Positions 1 to 17,197 of a stretch of 64,000 bases of DNA are shown here, one piece after another. Origin of the DNA: Theristus sp. LFF4_11 (lineage: Eukaryota > Nematoda > Chromadorea > Monhysterida > Xyalidae). The stretch is from contig JASANC010000738.1 of NCBI GenBank assembly GCA_030248135.1, positions 39,061 to 103,060 on the forward strand, read 5' to 3'. The notes under the pieces were generated by a model. The model had not been told where the DNA came from, searched no databases, and worked only from the letters and a program-made list of their open reading frames with translations. The translations under genes were made by a program, and so were the position numbers. Position 1 is the first letter of the stretch; each line of letters starts with the position of its first letter.

Positions 1-2
1 AC

Positions 3-269
3 TCGCGACGCCGCAAGGAGGAGGAGGTCGCGTCGCGGGCGGCCTTTCTCGAGCAGGAGAATCTGAAACTCCGAGCGCAAGTGACGATCCTGAAGAATGA
101 GACCGCAAAACTTCAGTTGATGCTGTTCAGCCAGCCGCAGAGCAACAACGCCGCCGCCGCCGGCGGACTCTTGGCGACGACGCAAAACGAACAAATGACG
201 ATTGCGAAATCGAACGGAAGCGAGTCGTCCGGGGCGAGCTCGTTGTCGCCGACGTTGAGCGCCGACTAG
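3..269 (+). CDS. bZIP transcription factor (CES-2/PAR-like), C-terminal exon
   Basis: Partial: the 5' part lies outside the window. Frame 3 from the window edge is open for 88 codons to a TAG at 267-269. It begins with the tail of a basic region (SRRRKEEEVASR) and continues into a leucine zipper (RAAFLEQENLKLRAQV, then ILKNETAKLQLML). The RAAFLE-EN signature is typical of the PAR/NFIL3/CES-2 group, whose members bind DNA as dimers in the nucleus. The tail after the zipper is low-complexity (an Ala run after SNN, then Ser-rich) and ends SPTLSAD. C/EBP-gamma-type bZIP is the main alternative. An AATAAA follows 33 bp after the stop. The ATG-less start and basic-region entry show that the DNA-contacting residues are encoded upstream. 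Confidence 0.8.
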   Translation, partial: SRRRKEEEVASRAAFLEQENLKLRAQVTILKNETAKLQLMLFSQPQSNNAAAAGGLLATTQNEQMTIAKSNGSESSGASSLSPTLSAD

Positions 270-301
270 GCTTTTTTGGGTTTTGTTGTTTGATAAAGTC
301 A

Positions 302-307
302 AATAAA
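302..307 (+). promoter_or_regulatory. polyadenylation signal AATAAA of the bZIP gene
   Basis: Canonical AATAAA about 33 bp after the bZIP stop codon, followed by a T/GT-rich stretch, as expected for a cleavage site on the plus strand. Confidence 0.6.
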
Positions 308-3056
308 GATGTATTTTCAACATTGTTCATCCGTTTTCATTCATGTTTTTTTCTTTTTTTCATTGCTGGGTCGACTGGAAAACGTGTGCTTTTTTGGGAA
401 CTTCTAACACCGGACGTTTCTAACAATTCCAGTCAGTCGAGTTCTCAGTTGAAAGTAATTGAGAATGTTTTGCTTTGCAAATCGTTTTGATGAGAACATT
501 TTTCACGATTCGAGGTTTTTCAGTTTGATTGATACTGAACATGGTAACTTTTGTACAGATTATTTTTTGTTGATGTGTTTAGCAGTTTTATTCTGTGTTG
601 TAAGTTCGCTTTGTAATTTTGGTTGATTAATCTTAGTTTTCTGTTTGTTATTCGCTAGTGTTTGATTTTCTGTGATTTTAGAAAAGTCAACGTTTTTTTT
701 TGCAACTTTTAGCAACAGCCTGCTGTGCAATTGTCAAGTTTGTGTCAACGTTCAGGTTTTTGCATCGCTAAATGCCAAAAAACAGCCAATATTGAAGTCT
801 CAGGAAACATATTTGTGCCGATCAATACGCTTTCATTTTGTTACACGGGCTTTTATTTTCTCTGCTTCTGTTTGTCTTGTTGTTTTAAGTTTTTGTATTC
901 ATTTGGTCTTTCAATGATTTTCGCATTTTGCGTTTGTCACGGGTGTATTATAGTTTTAAATCGTGCAAGTTGTTTTGAAGAAGATTAGACAGTTTTGACT
1001 CTGCTATTTCGTGCGAGCAAAGATTAGTGCCAACTTTTTGAATCTATGAAGCCAAGTTTTTCAAATTTTCACAGTTTTGAAGATCTGTCTCACTATCCCT
1101 CAGTGCTTTCAGCTTGTGTTTTGAGAGATATTTCTTTTTATATGTGTATATGTTATTTCTTTTTGGTTGATTACGTTTTTTTAAATAAAAGTTGGGTGAA
1201 TTCAAGCTGCTTGTCGGCAACATTCTGTGAAGCAACAAACGAGACAGGAAACTCAGACATTTCAAAAGGACTTTCATAAAAAATGATCATACGTAACATG
1301 GCATCGGTTTTTTTTTCGTGTGGGTCACATTTCAAAGACATTCCAGATGATTAATTACGTACTTCAAACGAGAAACAAACAGGAAACTAAACAGAAAAAA
1401 GAGTTGCAGCACACAAAATGCAGGCCTGCCCGTTACGTCTGTTGACCTCGGGTCAAAACGCATACAAACGCAACAAGTTTTGCGTAACCTTATGACCGCA
1501 ACCCCACAAAAGCCCCATTTTTTGAATCTCAATTGGGGCAAGCGGACAAGAATAAAAACAGTGATGGCGAATTATTGCATAATTAGGGATAAGTTTTAGG
1601 GGGAGAACGAGTGTGGGAATGCGTCATGCATGTTCAATCATTTTGCCCTTTATTCTTCCCCCGTTCTTGTTGCTTTTTTGCATAATCGTGCTTTCTGGTT
1701 TCTCCTTAAACAGAACAAGATTACATCACAATATACGCGTTAGGGCTCAATTCAAAAAAATCCGACCCATAGCCAATCACAGTTTTATATCAAAATAACA
1801 AGGCGCAACAATGGAAGAAGGTTGGTTAGGGCACGGAGGTCACGACGGGAGTTTGGTGGGATTGGTAATATCCGTCCGTCCAGGCTTTTTGGTTCTTTTG
1901 GCCCCGTCACCAATTAGGTTTTTAGTATTTCACTATTCACCATTTACTTTTATCACTGTTTATCGTTTTTTTTGTGTAAAAATGACTATTGCTTCTTTCC
2001 GCAAAAGCTGAACGATTTCAGAAACACACAAATATTGATTGAAACAAAAAATCGTGCACATGAAAGTGCAAATCGTTGTGAAACGACAGACTGCAAAATA
2101 GTTTTAATTTGAACAGCACTTTTAATTATTGGCGGGTCTTACCGTTCGCTTTTATGCTTTGTTTTTTTATTTAAATCTGGGTTTCCTGATTACTGGAGTC
2201 AAATCAATGATACTTTAACAATTGTGAGTGACAGCACCGAAAAAATGAACTTTAACATAAACTTGCTGGTTACGTACGACTGTCTGCAGTCAAGAGAACA
2301 GAGCAGAAGGAGGGGACAGTTTTTTTTTGGTGGTGGAAATTTGGGTCGGCAAATAAAAGAAATACAACATGGGAAAACTACGCGAAATCGAAAGGTAGTA
2401 TGCTTCAATTGTAATGTTGAAAGCAAAGGAACCGCACCCTTGTCTATTTGCAAACAAGAAAAAATGCACACAGAATTCCGTTGCACGCGAAAAGAGTGTT
2501 GTGTTGCATACGGTATTTACATAATTTATTTTTTATGATTTTCCAAGAGCTAACAAGACTCAATTGTTCGTCTATTGTGTAGTATTGTTGGATAAAAATA
2601 GCTTGTTGACCCCACTGAGGTCACGTAAGGCACACTCCCCTCCGCTCATCCGTTGCATCGTTTTAGGGTGCGGTACATTTTGTTTGTTGTTGTGTCATGT
2701 GTGTGTGTGTGCGGGGCGACAGATTGCGCTGTGATTAGCGCACAAAAGCATGTGCGCGTTTTTGCGGTAAAATCGACCGCAAAACATACCGACGCACAGG
2801 CACAGCTGGTGCACTCAGGAGCACAGTTTGACAAGTGGTATTTGCGGTAAACGCTTTTTTATGCCAAAAAGATAAAATAAAGGATGTTTGGGTTGTTGAC
2901 TAATTAGCGTGTCGTGAAACAATTACGATATGGAATGCTATGCAACACCACTCTTCTAGGACATTTCAGTTTTTGGGGATAAAAATCGCCTAAAAATAGA
3001 AAATTGGTCAATTCGTTTTATTGATTTTTTAGCATCATCGGAAAACCGTAAAACTA
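308..3056. other. intergenic, AT-rich, no gene seen
   Basis: About 2.7 kb between the bZIP 3' end and the SLC22 cluster. Reading frames are short, with no recognisable domains and no paired splice signals around GC-rich segments. I looked on the minus strand for the missing last exon of the neighbouring SLC22 gene (an LPET-like motif) and did not find it. Confidence 0.5.
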
Positions 3057-3181
3057 AAGGTCCGTTTATACCTGACGTATGCAGACGGGTACGTCACGTC
3101 GCTTCACTTCTCGTGTTATTACGCGTACTACCGTTCAAAACTTGACGTACGTCTGCATACGTCGGGTATGAACGGACCTTA
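3057..3181. mobile_element. short inverted-repeat element (family G, copy 1)
   Basis: About 125 bp flanked by imperfect ~30-bp inverted repeats: left AAGGTCCGTTTATACC..., right ending ...GGTATGAACGGACCTTA. Both arms contain GACGTATGCAGACG or its close complement. No coding capacity, hence MITE-like. A related copy lies at about 50133-50348 with a (CA)n inside. Confidence 0.7.
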
Positions 3182-3377
3182 GAAGGACCGCGCAATCATC
3201 TCTGCGCATCCAAAATCGCTCGAGATGAAAAGGCCTCAACCTATGGTTGTCACTGGAATTGCAGCGATTTTTGCAAACAACCGTATCGTATTGGTTTGAA
3301 GAACATTCAAACATTTGGCGTGTCGTGTGTCAGTCGTATCGTGAACGTTGGTGTCTGTTCTTATACTAGTATGTTCT

Positions 3378-3452
3378 AGCACACAGTCACAAACAAACAC
3401 ACAGACATCGGCGTCTGTGTGTGCCTGTGTGTTTGTTCGGCGACTGTGTAAC
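3378..3452. repeat. CA/GT-rich hairpin repeat
   Basis: Inverted repeat ACACAGTCACAAACAAACAC ... GTGTGTTTGTTCGGCGACTGTGT. Similar ACAC/GTGTGTTTG hairpins occur at about 6340-6475, 17505-17575 and 25200-25260, suggesting a dispersed family. Confidence 0.5.
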
Positions 3453-3518
3453 ATTACTGTGTAACATTTATAATAAAGCGAGTGTCGGCCTCAGACTACA
3501 GGACTGTATTTTGGATTT

Positions 3519-3732
3519 ATTCAAACGTGTCCGGACTAAAATGACGTCATTTGCTTTAAAAACGCCCGTTTGTCAAAGTACAGGCACTGAAATGTCAGTT
3601 TGGTGTGACTGATGCGAGATTCACCATTTGTTTACGGACAGAAATCGGCTGAACGGAAAGTCTGGTTTGCTGTGAACGGCAAGCGCATGTTTGGCGGCAC
3701 ATGACGTCATTTCAGTGGGACACGTTTAAAAA
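3519..3732. mobile_element. MITE-like element, family A copy 1
   Basis: About 215 bp with imperfect ~30-bp terminal inverted repeats built on AAACGTGTCC followed by ATGACGTCAT. A second copy in the opposite orientation is at 10521-10725 inside the paralogous SLC22 gene, and a fragment is at about 27809-27840. The insertion lies immediately 3' of the last detectable exon of SLC22 copy 1. Its TIR supplies an AATAAA on the minus strand (3516-3521), which could serve as that gene's poly(A) signal. Confidence 0.75.
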
Positions 3733-3738
3733 AATAGG

Positions 3739-6700
3739 CTATACCAAAAGCTGCGAGAACGGCGCCACCATCGCTCCAAACCACGCCCCCATGTTGCACA
3801 GTCCCACCCCGGCACTCCGCACGGTCGTCGGAAAGATCTCCGCGCTGAACAGCCAAATTCCCATGAACGAACTGGCGATGCTGAACTTGCCGACCAGCCA
3901 CAGTGCCGTTGAAGCGACCACGTACGAACTACCGTCTGGAATACCGTATTACCCCCAATAAACCCCCATGGGGGATTAATACGTCAGCGACTTTTAGGGG
4001 TGGGGGTTTATTGGTGGGGGGGGGGGATTATTGGTGGGGGGGGGGTTTATTATACAAAAATTTCTAGGGGTGGGGTTTTGTTGAAAAATGGCAAAAATAC
4101 CTTGCATGGCAGGCAAGAAAGTTGCAGAAACTTCTACTTTTCACAGAGATTTCCTTTTGTAACAGCCTTTTGTAATGAAATTACCATTAACTCATCCATT
4201 TGGGGCCTTTGGTAGCACAATTTCACCAATGTCACTGCATTCAGCCACTGAATTCGCTGGGTATGTGTTTCAAACAGGTTTCCAATTAACCCCCATGGGG
4301 GATTATTTGTGGGGGGGGATTATTTGGAAACTGGTCGGGGGGGTGGGGGTTTATTGGTGGGGGGGGGATTAATGGTGGGGGGGGGGGTTAATGGGGGTAA
4401 TACGGTATACAGTCTAGCTTTATGAAGTATCCAACTAGCTGATTGGTTGATGCATGCATTCCTGTGCATGGATTGCTGTGGAGGCGGAGTTTGGTTTGCT
4501 TAGAATACATGCGTCCCGTGACTACCAACCAATCAGCTAGTTGGATATGTTATGGAGTTGAGACTGTATAGTAATGTTGTGCATGTAAGCCGAGGGAATT
4601 CGAAAATCAAGCGATCGAGTGACTAATGATAGTTAGTTGCTCAATCAGCAGTGCAATAAAAGAAATCGATTAGCTCGCAGTGAAAGTAAATCTTCAAGAA
4701 ACTTCGCGCAGTTTAGCTGGAATAGCTTATCTGGCAACTCTAACGTCAGGGACAAAATAAAACGCTTTTTACCCGAAAACTTCAAACCTTCTCGTTTCGG
4801 CAGGAGCACCAGCGCAACGAGCGACAAGCAGACCATCATGTAGTAGATCATCAATGACCATCTGCGACCAAGCCTGAATTGCTTTGTTCTGGTGTTGAAT
4901 CAAGAGCTTGTGGTCATAAAAAGCACAAGAAACAGTTTTTTCAAAAACAAATCAGTTTTTTTCCGATTTTCGCACCAATTCAGCGTGTACGGCAGGAGCA
5001 GATACGCGGGCAACTCCACGACCCCCGTGAGCAGATAATTCACGTAGCGATTTCCGGCCAACCGAGTGCTGTACAGCGAGAGCGCGTAGAAAATGATACA
5101 ACTCGTGAACCTGCACTGCAAAACAGTTGGCATTTCTATCGGTGGTCATAAAAACGTGAGCAAATAGAAAAATATTGTGGTCCAAGTGTTAAAAGTTCAA
5201 AAAATCCTGTTTCTTTCAAACCCACCAGATATACACATTGATCAACGTTTGCACGACGAGTGGGGCCGACTTGAAAATGTGGAACACGTTTCTGGTCACG
5301 GTTTTGTCATTTGGCGTCGTCGTGTTGCCACTTGCTGCCAGATCTGATGTTTCGTCGTCATCTTCGTGGCAGTCGGCCAAATCGAAGTTGACTTTGTTGA
5401 CCTGATGTTTCAAAAAAGACAGTTTCTCATGGATTGCACTTAACTGGCTGTTGTCACTGAAATTAAATTCTGTTTTTTGAAAAAAAGCAAAACTAAAAAA
5501 CCTGTTTTGCTCGTTCAATCCACGCGTAAGCAGCGTTTATCTGATTCGTGGCGACGTACCACTGGAGGCTTTCCGGTAAAAACCTGAAATTTAGGGCAAA
5601 CAATTTGGGTAAAATGGATGATTTGGGTAAATTTAGGCAATTTCTGAAAGAAACACGAACCATCAAAGCTGGTGATGTAAACAGAAAGTCACTCAAAAAG
5701 TAAAAGCGCAGAATCGCTCCATGAACGGAAAACGAAAATTTCGAGAAAAATGGGTCCCCGAAAAAGCATGTCAACGTCAACGTCAAAGAAGTTTCAGAAT
5801 TTTCCTTTTTTCTAAACTGACCAGTAATATAACAACATAGCGACACACGGTGTGGCACCGACAACAGTCAGCTGACGCCAATCATGCCAGAAAATCGCCA
5901 AAACTCCAACCAAACATACGCCAGCTGTCCAGAAAATGCCGTAAATAAGCGTGCCATACGAGCGGTTTTTTGGCACCATCACTTCACACGAAAGCACCCA
6001 ACCGACAACGCCGATTCCCTGAGTTGCTTTCTTCCCTGGTTTTAGAAACTGTTGAAACCTCGAGTTTTGAAAACTTTTGCAACCAGGGAGACTCGAGTTC
6101 GAGTCCCAGTCGAGGTTTCAGAAGTTTTCTCGATGATGGCTAAGCATCCTCATACAGAGTTTAAAGCACCAAAAGGGAGATAACGGCAGAGGAAAAACGG
6201 GCCTCGATGAGTCAAGTGATCTAAAGGCAGTGATTCGAAAAACCGGAAACGTCGGTTCGAGTTTCACTCGAGGTTTCAAAGTTTTTTTTTCGATGATGGC
6301 AGCACTTCTTTCCAAAAAAAAGTTCCAAAAAAGTCCTGGTGTGAAGGCGGCATGACAACACAGTAACTGTTGCACATTCCCAAAGAAACACACAGACACC
6401 CAACACAGTGCTCTGCGTCTGTGCCAGTGTGTTTGCGACTGTGCAACGCACAACTGCATTATACTGTGTTATGCATAACCGTCTTTTTCGCAGCTTTTGT
6501 TCATACAAGTAAAAAACCAAGGAAACATACTGCACAACTGATGCCAGTGAACACGCGTAGAACAATGAACGTTGTCAAGTTCGGCACAAACGCACTGGCA
6601 AAGGACACCACAACCAGCAGCACGGCGTTGGCCAAGAAAACCTGAAATCTTATAGGTTTCAAACTGACTTTTGGCGTTAGCTTATGTTTCTCTCTCTCGT

Positions 6701-8826
6701 CTCTGCTTTCAGTGATTCACACTTTTTGCTCGCAAATGCGCTAGCACAGTAAGTTTGTTTAAACCTGTCGCTTGTTTGCAGAATACAGAGCTTGCGAATT
6801 TAAGGAAAAAACGGCGTCGCGTTGCAAGAAGAGAAGACATATCATCATAAATCACAAATGGAGTGTTTAGATTTCAAACAAGCCCGATGCATTCGTCCTT
6901 CTTTTTTCTTGCTGTGCTTCAAAGTTATCGCACGCTCCGTATTCAGTGACAAGTTCAACCAAATAGATTTTACCAGTACCAAAAGAATGTTGTCAATTCA
7001 AGTCAATTTAAAACTGCTGGATCTCGTTTTTCACTTTTCACACTTTCAAAAGCGCATCAAGTTACTCCAACATCAAATAATTTACCTTTCTGCGTCCCCA
7101 ACGGTCAGCCAAACCGGGAACAACTGCGGCACCGACGAAGAAACCAAAGAAGGAGGCAGATGTGGCAACACCACCCAGATACATGCGCGAGCAGACCAAA
7201 AACCACTGGAAAAAGTTTGACCCAAATTCTGGTCATGGTTGTTCTAGTGTGCATGGGCAAAGAACGAAATCGTCATGCATCGGCCCGGGACCTTTTTATC
7301 CCAGGTTGATTATCAAAGCTGTGGCGTTGATGGCAGGGTCGCTGTGACAGTTGTAGCTTGGGCAAATTTTCAGTGTAGACATAGATAGTATCTACATGTT
7401 GCTGGAAAATGTGGGGAAAGTGACTTTGCGGCGGAAATTTGGAATTAATTGATTGGAATGGATATTTGAATTTTTATTACACTTGTAAAACGAATTCATT
7501 AACAATAAAAACAGCTCAATTTTATTAATATCCAAAAATGAAGAATAAACGAGGAAATTTGGTTATTTTGCCTGAATTTTACACAAAAGTAAAAACATTA
7601 GTCAAAGATAGATTGAAAAATGCCCCCCCCCCGCCTTCCCAAAATAACACGGCAGGTCACCATCTCCACTCTCAACATATCAAAAAGCCCAAAGAAAATC
7701 CAAACTTACTTCCGACACAATCGTCTGCCCAAATTCACTATTGAATCTGAGCACGGTGGAATTGTTTGCGGCACAAGTGGTCAGATTGTCTAATGGCGAG
7801 ACACATTTGTCATTCCATGTTTCATTGATGTCTGAGTTGAGTTGTGCCTAAATGGTCGTTCTTGTTCAATTTTTGTGAGGACCAAAACGGAGAATCAAAC
7901 TGAGGCAGAACCAACGTAGGACCAAACGGAGAGGGCACTAAACGGAGGCAGGTCCAATTGTTAAACTAAATTCAGAGGTAAGGAGACCCCAAATGACCAA
8001 TCAAACGAAGGAGGGACCCAATGGGGGAGGGCGGAAAGAGCAAACGGTGAAGAAACTTCTAACAGCTTGCCAAACGGAGGAAGAACCAAACAGATGACCA
8101 AATGGATTAAGACCAAACATTGAGCGACTTTAAACAGACCACAAAAAGAGAGTGAAAACACGACACAGGGTATAGACCAAACAGATGGAACAAAACGAAT
8201 GTGCAGAAGCTATCAGGTGCTAAACGGTAAAGAGGAGACCTCGAACGGCCAATTAGGCCGAGCAAAGGGACGACCAACAAACAGAATGGGGCAAGCAGAG
8301 AACCAAACGGTAAAACCAAAAAGATGGACCAAATGGAGAAGCAAGGTAAAACCAAAGCCATCGACCAAATGGAGAAGCAAACGGTAAAACCAAAACTGTG
8401 AACCAATGGAGAACCAAACGGTAAAACCAAAACGATGGACCAAATGGAGAACCAAATGGTAAAACCCAAAAAAATAAACCAAATGGAGAATCAAGGGGCC
8501 AGGAAAACCAAACGGACATTCATTTTTTATCCGGTCCTCAGTTTTGTGATCCTCCGTTTGGTCCAACAATTTTTGTCAACATTAATTTTGACGGTACTTT
8601 GTTCTCCGAACATGTGAACGGTGGCTTATCAGCTGTGAACGCGATGCTGAGCATCTGCAGCGCGATGAAAAACCATGCGAAATTTACTAGCGCAAAAATC
8701 CACGTTTGGTAGAGGCCCCATACTCCTGAAAACGGTTTTTTACAGCAAATGGATTCTAGGCAACCGTCAAGGAAAGTCGTTACCTAAGTGATGAAATATT
8801 TGTTCAATGTTCAGTTTTTCAGCCAT
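3739..8826 (-). CDS. SLC22-type transporter, copy 1 (lacks the last exon)
   Basis: Major-facilitator transporter of the organic cation/anion (SLC22) family, in the plasma membrane. Exons in transcript order: 8826-8784, 8725-8598, 7847-7710, 7205-7086, 6641-6531, 6018-5822, 5583-5502, 5401-5226, 5110-4976, 4873-4788, 3935-3745. All join in phase (1407 nt, 469 codons). The N-terminus is MAEKLNIEQ. The TM1-TM2 loop carries cysteines and N-glycosylation sites (NETW, NLT, NNST). The MFS motif GLADRWGRRK follows TM2, and FLPESLQW follows TM6. The C-terminal part reads AEIFPTTVRSAGVGL, the family's ELFPT motif. The final exon (TM12 plus LPET tail), present in copy 2, was not found. Without a splice at 3745 the frame reads Val-stop at 3739, giving 470 aa versus about 530. 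Two MITEs fill intron 10, one ending 7 bp upstream of the exon 11 boundary, so function is doubtful. Confidence 0.75.
3942..4407. mobile_element. TA-flanked inverted-repeat element, family C copy 1
   Basis: Ends are TACCGTATTACCCCC and its perfect complement GGGGGTAATACGGTA, apparently with a TA target duplication. Sub-terminal G/C runs (GGGGGATTA, GGTTTATTGG) fill both arms. There is no ORF. A 122-bp relative lies at 16905-17026. In transcript sense of SLC22 copy 1 it replaces the region just upstream of the exon 11 acceptor (TTCCAG), removing a normal pyrimidine tract. Confidence 0.85.
4408..4568. mobile_element. MITE-like element, family D copy 1
   Basis: Directly abuts the previous element, sharing a TA. 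Ends TACAGTCT / AGACTGTA, with inner inverted repeat ATCCAACTAGCTGATTGG. Related copies with the palindrome CAATCAGCTGATTG lie at 13866-14033, 34215-34342, 39098-39226 and about 58403-58572. Confidence 0.75.
6060..6300 (+). repeat. two tRNA-derived (SINE-like) B-box units
   Basis: In intron 5 of SLC22 copy 1, two related units end in a pol III B-box-like sequence (GAGTTCGAGTCCC at about 6089 and GGTTCGAGTTTCAC at about 6252), each followed by CGAGGTTTCA and CGATGATGGC. An A-box-like TCAAGTGATCTAAAGGC precedes the second. This pattern suggests repeats derived from a Ser/Leu-type tRNA rather than a functional tRNA, since the acceptor stem does not pair. Confidence 0.45.
6340..6475. mobile_element. 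CA/GT hairpin MITE in SLC22 intron 5
   Basis: Imperfect inverted repeat, ATGACAACACAGTAACTGTT ... CATTATACTGTGTTATGCAT, around a CACACAGAC/GTGTGTTTG hairpin. A degenerate counterpart is at 17505-17575 in the equivalent intron of the orphan 5' half, so the insertion probably predates the duplication. Confidence 0.5.
7870..8520. repeat. degenerate tandem repeat ACCAAACGGAGAA in intron 2
   Basis: Many loosely spaced copies of a short unit (ACCAAACGG-, GACCAAATGGAGAA-, GGTAAAACCAAA-) fill most of intron 2 of SLC22 copy 1. The unit becomes regular (about 30 bp) at 8300-8490. The equivalent intron of the orphan 5' half (about 18420-18530) has a short stretch of the same words. Confidence 0.65.
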
Positions 8827-10027
8827 TTTCTTCTAACAAAACTTGAGAATTTTTAATATCTCGTCACTGCTGTTTGCCTTTCGAGATCTTTTTACTGTTA
8901 AGTGTAACTTGTTTAAAGCCACTGCAAACAAAGGGTGTCGCGTAATGATTTTCCCACCTTCTGATAAGGAGGGTGTTTGGTTATATAAATCTTGTTTGTT
9001 TCAACTGGCGCGTGATTCGAAAAAAAGAAATTTATAGAAAATTGGGAATGTGTAATGTATTGTCAGTGTCACTGGTCCGACCCGAAGAAACGTAAATCGA
9101 TCGAACAAAAGTACAAAGCCACCTCTTGTATTCTCCATTAAAACGGGATTCGTCGCAGACTACGAGTTGTCATTTACGAGAATGCCAATACGCACGATCT
9201 CCACATTGTGCGTGCAAGGGAGAAAGAACAAACAGAATAGCATGAACAAATTAATTGATTTTGAAAAACACGATTAATTTGAGACACAACTGAAAAAGAT
9301 ACCATGTTCATTCGGCCATTCCGTATGTGTACCACCAAATAGAGCTTCGCTAGAACTGGTTCCACACTGGTCCCCAGAACCAGGGCAATTTTGCCTGGAA
9401 CCAGGGGACCTGGTTTCGCACCAGACTCTCAAGTATTTTGTGCATAGAACAGACATACCAAAAGTGATAAAAAATCATTTTTTGGTGATTTTGTGATCTT
9501 GTTTGATGATAAAGCAACGATAATTTGCCTCGCTTCATTCCGCTACCAGACCTCTTCATTTATGCCTCTGCCCAGTCTACCGAAACCAGCTAGGGCTCTT
9601 TTGACACCCTTGAATTTCTGCCCCCCAAGCATAAAATGAATGATCCTACTGAGGATTTGAATTTCAGCCTCCGAAAGATTCGATGACGATCTCAAGCGTC
9701 GATGCGAAGACCAAGCCACGTTTGGTGGACAAATCATGTGTGCGCTCAATTCGAAATCCATCCATCCAATTTTATTTCCTTGTATATTTTTTATATTTAG
9801 GTATTGTCGCACCGGTTCATAAAAATTGAAATAACATTCAAAAGGCCTTTAGCGATTATTATTGCGATTTTCTTATCAGTTGTTACTCGTCCGATAGAAC
9901 GACTTTTTTCTCGACAATTCATTATTATTGTTCAGTAAAATCAGTACAGGTTGTTGTTAGCAATAAGAGGACAGCAAACAAGAATTTTAAGTTGTCACCC
10001 TTTAAACTTTTATTGTAAACAAGTTGT
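8827..10027. other. intergenic between SLC22 copies, no gene seen
   Basis: A minus-strand open frame at 9543-9812 and an imperfect palindrome around 9357-9425 (AACTGGTTCC / GGGGACCTGG repeats) are the only structures noticed. No known domain was recognised. Confidence 0.4.
10009..10014 (-). promoter_or_regulatory. candidate poly(A) signal of SLC22 copy 2
   Basis: AATAAA on the minus strand about 257 bp after the stop codon at 10271. It is the nearest canonical signal seen downstream and would place the SINE at 10028-10237 in the 3' UTR. Confidence 0.35.
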
Positions 10028-10237
10028 CACCCTCGTGGCCTGGTTAGTACGTTAGACAACAGTCTGTGCGCTCGGGGGATCGAGCCCCGCCAAAAGTTGT
10101 ACAGGCACTTAATGACAGAAAACTCCATGCGCCCTACTCAATGGCGTTCTGTACGCTTCTCTGTGTTAGCCCTGGCTAAAAACATCGCCTAAAAATCCCA
10201 ACAACAACAACAACTACAACAACCACAGGGGATGGTA
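10028..10237 (+). mobile_element. tRNA-derived SINE
   Basis: A tRNA-like head with A box (TGGCCTGGTTAG, 10036-10047) and B box (GGATCGAGCCCC, 10077-10088), then a unique body, then a (CAA)n-type tail at 10198-10230. This is the head-body-tail layout of a SINE. A GTTGTCACCCT word occurs both at 9991 and at the element's 5' edge. It lies just downstream of the SLC22 copy 2 stop codon, in inverse orientation to the gene. Confidence 0.65.
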
Positions 10238-10270
10238 GTCTCGGGAACTACCGGTATGACTATTTCAACA

Positions 10271-16589
<6,319 letters not shown>

Positions 16590-16904
16590 ATTTTTTTGAT
16601 TGGTTAGTTAAAAAAAGCCAAATATTAAACGCGTATTTTAAAAACACAATCTCTTCAAAAGGCATGAAACTAAAGGCATTTGTTTTTACCACAATGGGAA
16701 ACCGCATTTGGCAAAACAACGAAAACAAGAAACAACCATAAACTCCTTATCGCACAAACTGTATGCTGTGTGATGGTGTGCCAGGCAAATTGAACAGCAA
16801 GAAAAAGTGTTCTCAGGGCAGTATTACTGTCCAGAAAACACAAATTAAAACAATGATCGATAAAAACTCGTGCTATAACACAGTGCAGGACAACAAAAAT
16901 ATTA

Positions 16905-17026
16905 TACCGTATTACCCCCATTAAACCCCCCCCCCCAATAATCCCCCCCCCCCCACCAATAAACCCCCCCCTTAAAGTCGCTGACGTATTAATCCCCCAT
17001 GGGGGTTTATTGGAGGTAATACGGTA
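16905..17026. mobile_element. TA-flanked inverted-repeat element, family C copy 2
   Basis: TACCGTATTACCCCC at the left and GGTAATACGGTA at the right, with C-runs and ATTAATCCCCCATGGGGG inside. It is much shorter than copy 1 (122 versus 466 bp). It sits between exon 6 of the orphan 5' half and exon 1 of SLC22 copy 2. Confidence 0.85.
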
Positions 17027-17197
17027 CTGTACATTACCGCGTTGTCAAAATCATACAAATCAGTAAGTAACAATGCATTAATACTGTACTCCAACCAAAC
17101 GTAATCAAGCATGGAACTCGAAAACTCGACACACAATCTGAGTGCCCAAAAATGTGAATGTCCAAAAACGTTTATAAATCTTTTTTTCCCAACTGAC

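Noticed and set aside
8107..8617. Overlapping hydrophobic frames on the minus strand at about 8.1-8.6 kb.
   Set aside because: They arise from the degenerate ACCAAACGG repeat in an SLC22 intron.
9543..9812. 89-codon minus-strand frame between SLC22 copies.
   Set aside because: No recognised similarity and no supporting splice or regulatory signals; possibly a decayed element.
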